Source of the DNA: RUG708 sp050946535
GTDB lineage: Bacteria; Bacillota; Clostridia; Peptostreptococcales; Anaerovoracaceae
Assembly (NCBI GenBank): GCA_050946535.1
Contig: JBMNUZ010000008.1
Span: 1-64,000, forward strand
Length of the DNA stretch: 64,000 bases
Direction: 5' to 3'
Below the pieces are notes generated by a model that searched no databases, was not told the DNA's origin, and saw only the letters and a list, made by a program, of their open reading frames with translations. This document shows, piece by piece, positions 18,258-26,461 of the stretch. Made by a program: the position numbers and the translations under genes. Within the stretch, counting starts at the first letter, position 1. Each line of letters begins with the position of its first letter.

Positions 18258-18298
18258 CCGGAGAATAACAGCTTTATTACGCCGCTGTTATTCTCCGG
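18258..18298. repeat. Perfect 15-bp-arm inverted repeat, candidate activator site
   Basis: CCGGAGAATAACAGC (18258-18272) and GCTGTTATTCTCCGG (18284-18298) pair perfectly around an 11-base loop. Neither strand has a T-run after it. It lies about 230 bp upstream of the -24/-12 element and 144 bp past the activator gene stop, so it may be an upstream activator-binding site or a non-canonical terminator or RNA stabiliser. Confidence 0.6.
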
Positions 18299-18441
18299 CA
18301 GCTCTTACCCGTTTAAAAGTCAAAGCCGTGTCGGATGACTATTAATTCTGTTGTTTGTCAGACTGTTAACTAACGTTCATTACCTGTTAATGTTTGTTTA
18401 CATATGTATTTACACAAGCAATTACAGCCTGTGGTTACTGT

Positions 18442-19884
18442 CTATAATGCGATGTTGTACTTCTTGAGTTTTCTGTAGAGAAGAGTTCTCGATATCTTGA
18501 GCTCCCGCGCGGCTTCCGACTTATTGTTGCCGCACTTGTTCAGCACTTCGATGATAGTCTGCTTCTCGATCTCGCGCTTTACGTCGCTCAGCGACACGCT
18601 CTCCACGTATTTTTTCTGATTATCATGTGATCCGGATTTTTCTTCCTGGATGTGAACAGGGCTGTCCTGCTCTCCGAACTTCGTGAAGTCCTCCAGCTTC
18701 AGCGTATCTCCAGTGCACACGACCATGGCGCGCTCGACATTGTTCTGCAGTTCACGGATATTTCCAGGCCACGGTCTGCTCTTCAGATAATTGAGCGATT
18801 CATTCGTAATGCCGCTCACGTTTCTTCCGAACTCCACGTTGTACCTGTCTATAAATGCCTGCGTCAGGACTTCTATGTCTTCTATCCTGTCGCGCAGCGG
18901 AGGAATTGTTATGTGGATGATGTTCAGCCTGTAATAAAGATCCTGTCTGAATTCACCCTTCTTGATAAGCTCCGAAAGCGGGATGTTCGATGCTGCTATG
19001 ATTCTGGCATCGACAGGAATGCTTTCCGTTCCTCCTACCCGTTCTATCTCGTGCTCCTGCAGGACTCTCAGAAGTTTAGGCTGAAGCGTCATGCTCATCG
19101 CATTTATTTCGTCGAGGAATATGCTTCCGTGATCCGCCGCCTCGAATTTGCCTTTTCTGCCGCCTTTTACGCTTCCGGTAAAACTTCCTTCCTCGTAGCC
19201 GAAGAATTCTGATTCCATCAGATTTTCAGGAATCGCCGAACAGTTCACCCTTATAAAAGGAAACGAATTTCTGCTGCTGAGGTTGTGTATGGCGTGCGCC
19301 ACCAGCTCCTTGCCTGTCCCGGTTTCGCCTTCTATGAGGCAGGCAGCGTTTGTATCAGCTGCGAGTATGATCTGTTCCTTCAGGCGCTCTGTGGCGTCGC
19401 TTACTCCGAGTATGTTGTCTATAGTGTATTTTCCCTTCGAAGACACATTCGGAGCCGTCTTTCCCTCTCTTTCATGTATCTTTGAAAACTTAAGAACGAA
19501 CGACGCTGCTTCGCCCATGTTCTCAAAAATTGATTCGGCGAGGCATCCGCAGATCGCTCCGTCTTCCCTTCTTACGGGTCTGTATTTCGTAAATGCGGTG
19601 TATTCTCTGCCCTTATAAGTTCTGTAATACATGACGCCCGATATGTCTTTCTTCGTTTTCATGGCTTTGATCGCCTCTGAACCGCTCAGGATATCGCCGA
19701 CCTTTTTCCCGATGGCTTCATTGTAAGGAATGCCGGTCTTTTCCTGCCACTCGCGGTTGACATATCTGTAGATTCCTCTTTTGTCTATATACGCTACAAT
19801 GCCAGCCTGGCCGAGTATTTCATCGGATGTCACCGTCTGGTTCGTTATTTCACTGACTGGCATCGGACTATCTATCTTATCCAT
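18442..19884 (-). CDS. Sigma-54-dependent transcriptional activator (PAS, AAA+, Fis HTH)
   Basis: A 480-residue enhancer-binding protein. The N-terminal PAS domain (about residues 10-120; VAYIDKRGIYRYVNREWQ) should sense a small molecule or redox state. The AAA+ domain (about 155-390) has GETGTGKE (Walker A), a GSFTGS version of the sigma-54-contacting GAFTGA loop, and IFLDEINAM (Walker B). The C-terminal Fis-type HTH (about 435-480) ends NNKSEAARELKISRTLLYRK. The ATG at 19884 follows AAAGGGGAATTG; the frame is open to 19929. Its target is probably the hydroxylase operon downstream, where a -24/-12 promoter is seen. Confidence 0.9.
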   Translation of the reverse strand: MDKIDSPMPVSEITNQTVTSDEILGQAGIVAYIDKRGIYRYVNREWQEKTGIPYNEAIGKKVGDILSGSEAIKAMKTKKDISGVMYYRTYKGREYTAFTKYRPVRREDGAICGCLAESIFENMGEAASFVLKFSKIHEREGKTAPNVSSKGKYTIDNILGVSDATERLKEQIILAADTNAACLIEGETGTGKELVAHAIHNLSSRNSFPFIRVNCSAIPENLMESEFFGYEEGSFTGSVKGGRKGKFEAADHGSIFLDEINAMSMTLQPKLLRVLQEHEIERVGGTESIPVDARIIAASNIPLSELIKKGEFRQDLYYRLNIIHITIPPLRDRIEDIEVLTQAFIDRYNVEFGRNVSGITNESLNYLKSRPWPGNIRELQNNVERAMVVCTGDTLKLEDFTKFGEQDSPVHIQEEKSGSHDNQKKYVESVSLSDVKREIEKQTIIEVLNKCGNNKSEAARELKISRTLLYRKLKKYNIAL

Positions 19885-19975
19885 AATCAATTCCCCTTTC
19901 CGTCTTACTGTGTATATTAATATTAACACATTGTAATATGTTTACGCAAATAAGTGTTTTATTATGTTTACATAC

Positions 19976-20012
19976 AAAAAGGACGACACACGCTGCAACA
20001 TGTGCCGTCCTT
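19976..20012 (-). terminator. Terminator of htpG
   Basis: AAGGACGACACA (19979-19990) pairs with TGTGCCGTCCTT (20001-20012) with one mismatch, and the minus strand continues in TTTTT. The plus strand has CTTTATT, so it could act both ways. Confidence 0.75.
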
Positions 20013-20052
20013 CTTTATTATAGGAAAATTAATAGGAACTGCTTTTTCTTTG

Positions 20053-21948
20053 TCAGTTCATGAGTTCACTGACGTGCTGTGAAAAAGCTACCGGATCTTC
20101 GATAGGAAGTCCTTCTATAATCAGTGCCTGGTCGTAAAGCATCGAAGTGTAAACTCTGAGCTTGTCGTCGTCTCCTTCGTCGAATGTCTTCTTCAGTGAT
20201 TCGAATACATGGTGCGAAGGATTGATCTCAAGGATTCTCTCCGACTTTACCTTATCCTTTACAGGCATTGAATTCATGACTTTTTCCATTTCAAGAGAAA
20301 TATCGCCTTCGACCGTCAGGCATACAGGATTGCTCTTGAGCCTGTTGGAAAGTCTTACGTCCTTTACACGGTCGCCGAGCATATCACGCATCTTGTCGAG
20401 CATGCCTCTGCTCTCTTCCTCCTGCTGATTCATTTTCTCTTTTTCTTCCTCGGATTCCTCGATGCCGAGATCTCCGCCGGATGACGCCGATTTGAATTCC
20501 TTGTCGTCGAAGTTCTTGAGGATCCTGATGAGGAAGTCGTCTACGTCGTCCGTCATGTAGAGGATTTCGTATCCTTTGTCCAGAAGCATTTCCACCTGAG
20601 GCAGGTTTTCGATCTGATCCACATATTTGCCTGTAGCATAGTATATGTATTTCTGATCAGGCTTCATTCTCGAGATATATTCCTTGAATGTAACGAGCTT
20701 CTTCTCCGATGAAGAATAGTACAGGATCAGATCACCGAGCTCGTCCTTGAGCTGTCCGAAGCTGTTATAGAGACCGACCTTTATCGAGAGGCCGAACTTA
20801 GAGAAGAATTCCTCGTAGGTCTCCCTGTCGTTCTTGAGCATATTCATGAGCTCGGTTCTTATCTTCTTTTCTACGTTCTTTGCGATGTTCTTGACCTGTC
20901 TGTCTTTCTGGAGAGTCTCTCTCGAAATATTGAGCTCCAGATCGTCGGAGTCGATTACGCCTCTTACAAATCCGAAGTAATCCGGGATCAGGTCAGCGCA
21001 TTTTTCCATGATCAGCACGCCGTTGGAATAGAGCTGCAGACCCTTTTCATAATCCGGCGTAAAGTAATTGAACGGAGGTCTCTCAGGAATGAAGAGCAGT
21101 GCGCTGAACGATGAAACACCTTCTACGCTGTAATGAATTACGCGCAGCGGTTCTCCCTGTCCGTAGAATTTCGTCTGGTAAAGAGACGTGTATTCTTCCG
21201 GCTTGATCTCGCTCTTCTTCTTTTTCCAGAGAGGTACCATGCTGTTGAGAGTTTCGATGTCGGTATATGATTCGAACTCGTTGTCCTCTCCGCCTTCCTT
21301 AGGACGTGTCTTTGTGACCTCCATCTGAATCGGGTATCTGATGTAGTCGGAATACTTCTTAACGAGTGCTCTGATCTTGTATTCCATCATGTACTCGTCG
21401 TAGTTGAAATCTTCAGTGTTGTTCTTCATATGGAGGATGATTCTCGTACCGTGGCCGATCATAGCGCTTTCGTAGATCGTATATCCGTCCGGGCCCTCGG
21501 AATCCCACTGCCAGCACTCTTCCTCGCCGTACTTTCTTGAAACTACCGATACCTTGTCGGCAACCATGAATGCTGAATAGAATCCTACGCCGAACTGTCC
21601 GATTATGTCTACGTTATCGGCGTTTTCGGCGCTTTCATCGAGCGATTTCTTGAATTCGAGAGACCCGCTCTTTGCAATCGTGCCGAGGTTCTTTTCGAGT
21701 TCCTCCTTTGACATTCCTATGCCGTTGTCGATGATCGAAAGTGTCCTCTCTTCCATATCAGGCTCGATAGCGATGTAGAAATCATCCCTGTTCATGCCTT
21801 CAGGACCCTGATAATACAGCTTGTCGATCGCATCGCTCGCGTTTGAGATAAGCTCCCTGAGAAATATATCCTTGTTCGTATATATGGAGTTTATCATCAT
21901 ATTGAGAAGCTTTTTTGACTCCGCTTTAAATTGTTTCTTCTTAGCCAT
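20053..21948 (-). CDS. htpG: Molecular chaperone HtpG (Hsp90)
   Basis: A 631-residue cytosolic ATP-dependent chaperone. GHKL ATPase motifs are seen in order: ELISNASDAIDKL (about residues 31-43), DNGIGMSKEEL (about 80-90), and GQFGVGFYSAFMVADKV (about 125-140). The middle and C-terminal domains have normal length. The ATG at 21948 follows AGAGGTG. The CIRCE operator upstream puts it under HrcA control, unlike Bacillus subtilis htpG. No hrcA, grpE or dnaK is in the window. Confidence 0.97.
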   Translation of the reverse strand: MAKKKQFKAESKKLLNMMINSIYTNKDIFLRELISNASDAIDKLYYQGPEGMNRDDFYIAIEPDMEERTLSIIDNGIGMSKEELEKNLGTIAKSGSLEFKKSLDESAENADNVDIIGQFGVGFYSAFMVADKVSVVSRKYGEEECWQWDSEGPDGYTIYESAMIGHGTRIILHMKNNTEDFNYDEYMMEYKIRALVKKYSDYIRYPIQMEVTKTRPKEGGEDNEFESYTDIETLNSMVPLWKKKKSEIKPEEYTSLYQTKFYGQGEPLRVIHYSVEGVSSFSALLFIPERPPFNYFTPDYEKGLQLYSNGVLIMEKCADLIPDYFGFVRGVIDSDDLELNISRETLQKDRQVKNIAKNVEKKIRTELMNMLKNDRETYEEFFSKFGLSIKVGLYNSFGQLKDELGDLILYYSSSEKKLVTFKEYISRMKPDQKYIYYATGKYVDQIENLPQVEMLLDKGYEILYMTDDVDDFLIRILKNFDDKEFKSASSGGDLGIEESEEEKEKMNQQEEESRGMLDKMRDMLGDRVKDVRLSNRLKSNPVCLTVEGDISLEMEKVMNSMPVKDKVKSERILEINPSHHVFESLKKTFDEGDDDKLRVYTSMLYDQALIIEGLPIEDPVAFSQHVSELMN

Positions 21949-21999
21949 CTTATGCACCTCTTTATTTCATTGAATATGTCATTGAATTATTTTCGAGTG

Positions 22000-22026
22000 T
22001 TAGCACTCGTTGTCTTTGAGTGCTAA
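22000..22026. promoter_or_regulatory. CIRCE operator (HrcA binding site) of htpG
   Basis: TTAGCACTC (22000-22008), nine bases, then GAGTGCTAA (22018-22026) is a perfect CIRCE element, 52 bp upstream of the htpG start. CIRCE is the known target of the HrcA heat-shock repressor. Confidence 0.95.
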
Positions 22027-22223
22027 CACTTATTATAATTATCAATTAGAAAAAATCAACCCTATATCAATAAATAAAGAATATTCCTGCCCGGCCTCTG
22101 CCGGCAGCTGGTGTTTTACGCCTTACGGCGGACACGCGCCGGAAATATTCCGCAGGCTGACAGGTAATGAGCCAGGCAAATCCAGCGTAAGACAAGTGGC
22201 GTTCCGATTGAAAGCAGCGGACC

Positions 22224-22390
22224 CCGTGCAACCGGAACTGCATTTCGCTGCAGGAAGGGGGCCGTTTCTTTACTCTCAGCCGCATTTCGCCGCATGCAGG
22301 CACCAGCGCCCATGCACCGAACATGCTTATCAAAGGGCCCCGTGCACCGGACATGCGTATTAATAACCTCGTGCAACCAGACATGTATAT
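22224..22390. repeat. Imperfect repeats of a CGTGCACCGGACATG motif
   Basis: Copies near 22224 (CGTGCAACCGGAACTGCAT), 22311 (CATGCACCGAACATGCTTAT), 22341 (CGTGCACCGGACATGCGTAT) and 22370 (CGTGCAACCAGACATGTAT). The last three are spaced about 30 bp. They fill much of the gap between htpG and the 99-residue gene; ORFs here lack ribosome sites. Function unknown. Confidence 0.5.
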
Positions 22391-22426
22391 AAAAAGACCC
22401 CGGTCCTCCACATAGAGAGCCGGGGT
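22391..22426 (-). terminator. Terminator of the 99-residue gene
   Basis: ACCCCGG (22397-22403) pairs with CCGGGGT (22420-22426), followed on the minus strand by CTTTTT. It lies 28 bp after the stop. Confidence 0.75.
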
Positions 22427-22454
22427 TATAAAGATCTTTGATTTATAATATCAA

Positions 22455-22754
22455 TTAGTCTTCGTCTTTGTGCGACTCAACATAGTCTTTGAGGCTGGCA
22501 TCATAATTGCCCTTGGCGATCTCGCCCTCGTACCAGTCGAGCAGCTCTTCAGCAGTTCCTGGGAATTCTCTCATAAGACTGCCTACGTGAGTTCTTACTC
22601 CGCCTGTTCTGCTCTTGTCAACGTAACGGAGAGGGAATTTGTTTCCATCCTTCTGAAGGATCGAATACTCAGCGTTGTTTGCTGAATCGATCTTTGAAGT
22701 TACTCTGTAACCTCTCTCATGAGCTAAATAAACGACATCTTCCATAGTAACCAT
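22455..22754 (-). CDS. Hypothetical 99-residue protein
   Basis: A small soluble protein with a good AAGGAGG site nine bases before the ATG, its own promoter and a terminator, so it is a real monocistronic gene. The sequence begins with a DVVYLAHERGYRVTSK helix-strand pattern, has a middle KFPLRYVDKSRTGGVRTHVG and an acidic C-terminus (VESHKDED). No domain, signal peptide or Cys motif is recognised. Confidence 0.75.
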   Translation of the reverse strand: MVTMEDVVYLAHERGYRVTSKIDSANNAEYSILQKDGNKFPLRYVDKSRTGGVRTHVGSLMREFPGTAEELLDWYEGEIAKGNYDASLKDYVESHKDED

Positions 22755-22833
22755 CTGGAAAAACCTCCTTTAGATAAATCTAATAATATAGATAGTAAAG
22801 ATGTTGTTATTATCAAACATCCACTAGATAGTT

Positions 22834-22839
22834 ATTATA
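22834..22839 (-). promoter_or_regulatory. Extended -10 promoter for the 99-residue gene
   Basis: The minus strand reads TGCTATAAT, an extended TGnTATAAT -10 box about 80 bp upstream of the ATG. No clear -35 is seen. The leader contains a GATGTT/AACATC inverted pair. Confidence 0.45.
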
Positions 22840-22898
22840 GCATAATTTATACAAAAATATAGTTTGATATTTCACAGACTCATATTTTTTAATAAATA

Positions 22899-24569
22899 TT
22901 ATTGAATATCGTCCTCTGAGAATACCTGATCGTTCATGGCATTTCCCGGCGGAACCATCGGGAATACGTCCTCGGAAGAGCTGATATCACATACTATCAA
23001 GCTTCCGGTGGTGTCTTCCGCAGCCTTTGTGAGAGCATCCCCGAAGGCATCGATGGTGTCGACGCGATAGCCGTTAAGACCGAACGCCTCCGCCAGTTTT
23101 ACGTAATCGATCACGTCGGGCAGAGTCGTGGATGAATATCTTTTGTCGAAGAAAAGTTTCTGCCACTGCCTTACCATGCCGAGAACGTTGTTTTTGAACA
23201 GGATCGTGATGATCGGGAGTTTCTGTGCGGATTCGGTAGCCATCTCGTTCATATTCATTCTGAAGCTGCCGTCGCCTGTAACGTGGATAACACGTTTGTC
23301 AGGGTTCCCGATCTTCGCGCCGATCGCAGCTCCAAGGCCGTAGCCCATCGTTCCGAGGCCGCCGGACGTGATATTCTGTCTCGGCGCCGTAAACGGCCAG
23401 TACTGCGCCGTCCACATCTGATGCTGTCCTACGTCGGTAGCCACGATGATGTCGTCTCCGAGAATTTTTTCTGCCGTCTTGAAGATGTTCTTCGGAACGA
23501 ATGCATCTGCCGGAGTTTCATCAGGACGTCTGAACGAATCGATCATCGCGAGCCACTTCTCATTGGTGCGCTCTTTGATTTCAGGAATGAGCTTAGTAAG
23601 CGCATCTTTCATGTTTCCTATAAGAGCGGCATCTACGACGACATTCTTATCGACTTCGGAATAATCGATATCGATCTGTACAATTTTTGCCTTGTTTGCA
23701 AATCTCGAAGGATCGCCTGTAACTCTGTCGCTGAACCTGGCTCCGATCGTAATCAGGAGATCGGCATTGTAAACGGCCTGGTTCGCTTCTTTCTGGCCGT
23801 GCATGCCTACCATACCGAGAGAAAGTCTGTTCTTCCTCGAAATGGCGCCGAGATTCATGAGTGTTGAAACGACAGGGATTTCCGCCTTTTCGGCGAGCTC
23901 GGTCAGAAGATCTGACGCTCCCGCGCTTATGACTCCGCCTCCCGCGTAGATGAGAGGGCGTTCCGCATTGTTGATCGCATCGGCGAGTGCCGAAACATCT
24001 TCAGCCGTAAACTTGTTTTCGACAGCATCTGGTTTTACAGCCTCCTGCGGTTCGTACTCGCAGAGTTCACCCATTATGTCCTTCGGAACGTCTATGAGAA
24101 CCGGACCCTGGCGGCCGCTTCCAGCAATTTTAAAAGCGCTCCTGACTACATCGGCGATATCATCGACGCTCTGTACGAAGAAATTGTGTTTCGTAATAGG
24201 AATCGTTATTCCTGTTATATCGACTTCCTGGAAGGAATCCTTGCCTATCTGCGCTCTCGGAACCTGTCCGGTAATGACGACGAGCGGAATCGAATCCATG
24301 AATGCCGTCGCTATGCCTGTGACCGTATTGGTCGCTCCCGGACCGCTCGTGGCGAAGACGACGCCGGTGCGTCCGGTGGAACGTGCGTATCCGTCTGCTG
24401 CGTGTACCGCGCCCTGTTCGTGGCTGGTGAGGATGTGTCTTACAGTATCCCTGTAATCGTACAACGAATCGTACAGCGGCATGATCGTGCCGCCGGGATA
24501 CCCGAAAATAGTATCGACTCCCTGCTCGCGGAGACACTCCATAATAATTTTTGAGCCCTTTATTTTCAT
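22899..24569 (-). CDS. ilvB: Acetolactate synthase, large (catalytic) subunit
   Basis: A 556-residue thiamine-diphosphate enzyme that condenses two pyruvates (or pyruvate and 2-oxobutyrate) in Val/Leu/Ile synthesis. Motifs: GYPGGTIMPLYD and the catalytic Glu in TSHEQGAVHAADGYAR near the N-terminus, FAD/TPP segments GMHGQKEANQAV and GARFSDRVTG, and the TPP-Mg motif GDGSFRMNMNE with NN about 30 residues later. The start MKIKGSKIIMECL at 24569 fits family starts; the upstream extension is rejected. ilvC precedes it on the same strand with a hairpin between. No small regulatory subunit ilvN is found beside it. Confidence 0.95.
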   Translation of the reverse strand: MKIKGSKIIMECLREQGVDTIFGYPGGTIMPLYDSLYDYRDTVRHILTSHEQGAVHAADGYARSTGRTGVVFATSGPGATNTVTGIATAFMDSIPLVVITGQVPRAQIGKDSFQEVDITGITIPITKHNFFVQSVDDIADVVRSAFKIAGSGRQGPVLIDVPKDIMGELCEYEPQEAVKPDAVENKFTAEDVSALADAINNAERPLIYAGGGVISAGASDLLTELAEKAEIPVVSTLMNLGAISRKNRLSLGMVGMHGQKEANQAVYNADLLITIGARFSDRVTGDPSRFANKAKIVQIDIDYSEVDKNVVVDAALIGNMKDALTKLIPEIKERTNEKWLAMIDSFRRPDETPADAFVPKNIFKTAEKILGDDIIVATDVGQHQMWTAQYWPFTAPRQNITSGGLGTMGYGLGAAIGAKIGNPDKRVIHVTGDGSFRMNMNEMATESAQKLPIITILFKNNVLGMVRQWQKLFFDKRYSSTTLPDVIDYVKLAEAFGLNGYRVDTIDAFGDALTKAAEDTTGSLIVCDISSSEDVFPMVPPGNAMNDQVFSEDDIQ

Positions 24570-24612
24570 ATACTTTTTCCCATCAGTAATCCATAAAAAA
24601 CTTAAACTTTTC

Positions 24613-24652
24613 CATAATAACAACAGGCGGCGGCAGAAAGTGCCGCCGCCTG
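24613..24652 (-). terminator. Strong GC hairpin between ilvC and ilvB
   Basis: Perfect 12-bp arms CAGGCGGCGGCA (24624-24635) and TGCCGCCGCCTG (24641-24652). The minus strand continues with TTGTTATTATGG, a poor T-run. It may be a weak terminator or an RNA-processing stem setting ilvC above ilvB. Confidence 0.55.
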
Positions 24653-24714
24653 CCGGGCCGCCACATGCGGCGCAGATTTATATAATCGTTAAAGTAATGC
24701 CCCCTGAAGCTTGA

Positions 24715-25710
24715 CTATTTTTCGTCGCTCCATGAATACATAGCTCTGAGTTCCTTGCCTACAGCTTCGAGCTGGTGCTCGTCGTGGAGTTTTTTCTCCA
24801 TGTTGAAGTGCTGTCTGCCGACCTTGTTCTCCATGATCCAGTTGCGTGCGAAAGTTCCGTCCTGGATTTCCTTGAGAGCCTGTCTCATAGCATTCTTGGT
24901 GTCTTCAGTGATGATTCTAGGTCCGATCTCGTAGTCACCGAATTCAGCAGTATCTGAGCACGAATCTCTCATTTCTCTGAAGCCGCCGTGATAAATGAGG
25001 TCTACGATCAGCTTCATCTCGTGGATGCACTCAAAGTAAGCGTTTCTAGGATCGTAACCAGCTTCTACGAGTACTTCGAATCCAGCCTGCATTAAGGAAG
25101 TTACGCCGCCGCAGAGTACGCACTGTTCACCGAAGAGGTCTGTTTCAGTTTCAGTTCTGAAAGTGGTTTCGAGCAGAGCAGCTCTTGCACCGCCGATTCC
25201 AGCTCCGTAAGCGAGTGCGAGATCCTGAGCGTGGCCTGTAGCATCCTGATATACAGCGATGAGGCAAGGAACGCCCTTTCCTGCAACGTATTCGCTTCTT
25301 ACAGTGTGGCCAGGTCCCTTAGGAGCGATCATAGTAACGTCTACGTCTGAAGGAGGAACGATCAGCTGGAAGTGGATGTTGAAACCATGAGCGAACATGA
25401 GCATATTGCCTGCTTCGAGGTTAGGAGCGATGTCCTTCTCGTAGATTTCCTGCTGCTTCTCATCTGGTGTGAGGATCATGATGATGTCAGCTTCCTTGAC
25501 TGCTTCAGCAGTAGTCTTTACTGTCAGGCCTGCATCTTCGGCAACCTTCCATGACTTGCTTCCCTTATAGAGGCCGACTCTTACGTCGCAGCCGCTTTCC
25601 TTGAGGTTCAAAGCGTGTGCGTGGCCCTGGGAACCATAACCGATGATTGCGATCTTCTTACCGTCGAGAAGTGATAAGTTACAATCGTTCTGATAAAAAA
25701 TCTTTGCCAT
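24715..25710 (-). CDS. ilvC: Ketol-acid reductoisomerase, class I
   Basis: A 331-residue NADPH-dependent enzyme that isomerises and reduces acetolactate to 2,3-dihydroxyisovalerate. The Rossmann motif GYGSQGHAHALNLKESG is at about residues 25-41, with an RVGLYKGSKSW cofactor-specificity loop. APKGPGHTVR and the metal-binding DLFGEQCVLCGG and ECIHEMKLIVDL helices follow. GGAGG precedes the ATG at 25710 by eight bases. The gene lies upstream of ilvB, so the second and first steps of the branched-chain pathway are adjacent. Confidence 0.97.
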   Translation of the reverse strand: MAKIFYQNDCNLSLLDGKKIAIIGYGSQGHAHALNLKESGCDVRVGLYKGSKSWKVAEDAGLTVKTTAEAVKEADIIMILTPDEKQQEIYEKDIAPNLEAGNMLMFAHGFNIHFQLIVPPSDVDVTMIAPKGPGHTVRSEYVAGKGVPCLIAVYQDATGHAQDLALAYGAGIGGARAALLETTFRTETETDLFGEQCVLCGGVTSLMQAGFEVLVEAGYDPRNAYFECIHEMKLIVDLIYHGGFREMRDSCSDTAEFGDYEIGPRIITEDTKNAMRQALKEIQDGTFARNWIMENKVGRQHFNMEKKLHDEHQLEAVGKELRAMYSWSDEK

Positions 25711-25819
25711 TTTAAATACCTCCACAGTATTCAACAAATTATATATATGTAATATATATGGTAACGGAGCAGCTGCAGGCTGTGTCCGGTTAACCCAGTG
25801 TAAAAAACGTTCTTTAAAA

Positions 25820-25847
25820 CAAAAAAGAGCCGTCTGATGGCGGCTCC
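25820..25847 (-). terminator. Terminator of the P-loop protein gene
   Basis: GAGCCG (25827-25832) and CGGCTC (25841-25846), with extra pairing inside (CCGCCATCAGACGG), followed on the minus strand by TTTTTTG. It isolates ilvC from the upstream gene. Confidence 0.85.
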
Positions 25848-25879
25848 GAAATGGTTTTCAGTTTTTAATATAAATACTA

Positions 25880-26302
25880 CTACTGGTTGATGATCTCGTA
25901 CTGTCTGATCGACGCATCGAGTTCTTCAAGGTCTGCACTGAGGCTTACGACGAAATCAATTCCTGATTTTTCGGAAATATCCGAAAGTTCTCTGAGGAAT
26001 GCAGGAAGATCATTTACTGTGATATCAGCGTGTTTCAGGATACTGTCGATGAAAATCTCTTCTATGTCGTGATTTGAACTTAAAAGACCGTAAATAAATC
26101 CTGTGTATCTCTCGATATTGCTGACATACTCGTAATCGTCCATGACGATCATTCTTATATTATAATTGAGTTCGTGCTTTAATCTGTCGTCCTTGATGAT
26201 GAAGATGATGCTGCCGTCTTTCTCAGCAACATCTTTGTTGGCCATATCGACCATAATCTTCGTCTTTCCGGAGCCCTTGTGACCTACTAAAAGCTTAACC
26301 AT
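25880..26302 (-). CDS. Small P-loop NTPase of unknown role
   Basis: A 140-residue protein beginning MVKLLVGHKGSGKTKIM, a textbook Walker A (residues 7-14). A hydrophobic strand with acidic end, IEEIFIDSIL (about 80-89), could be Walker B, and VVSLSADLEEL near the C-terminus could be a sensor strand. It is too short for a full AAA+ or helicase. Related small proteins are seen in Clostridia, sometimes labelled PilT-like; I see no pilus genes. The gene stands alone between two terminated units. Confidence 0.75.
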   Translation of the reverse strand: MVKLLVGHKGSGKTKIMVDMANKDVAEKDGSIIFIIKDDRLKHELNYNIRMIVMDDYEYVSNIERYTGFIYGLLSSNHDIEEIFIDSILKHADITVNDLPAFLRELSDISEKSGIDFVVSLSADLEELDASIRQYEIINQ

Positions 26303-26461
26303 CTGAGTCGCTTCTCCTTTCCGTTGTACTTGTGTATTTAATTATACTATTTGGAAAAGAAAAGAACAATATGAAAATGTAAATCCGCAGAAACAAGCCA
26401 ATTCAGACATCTTCAAGTTTCTGTCCGGCATCCCGTTCACCAGCGGTGCCGTTTGTGATTG

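Noticed and set aside
22010..22363. 117-residue ORF between htpG and the 99-residue gene
   Set aside because: Starts inside the CIRCE element, has no ribosome site and is built on intergenic repeats.
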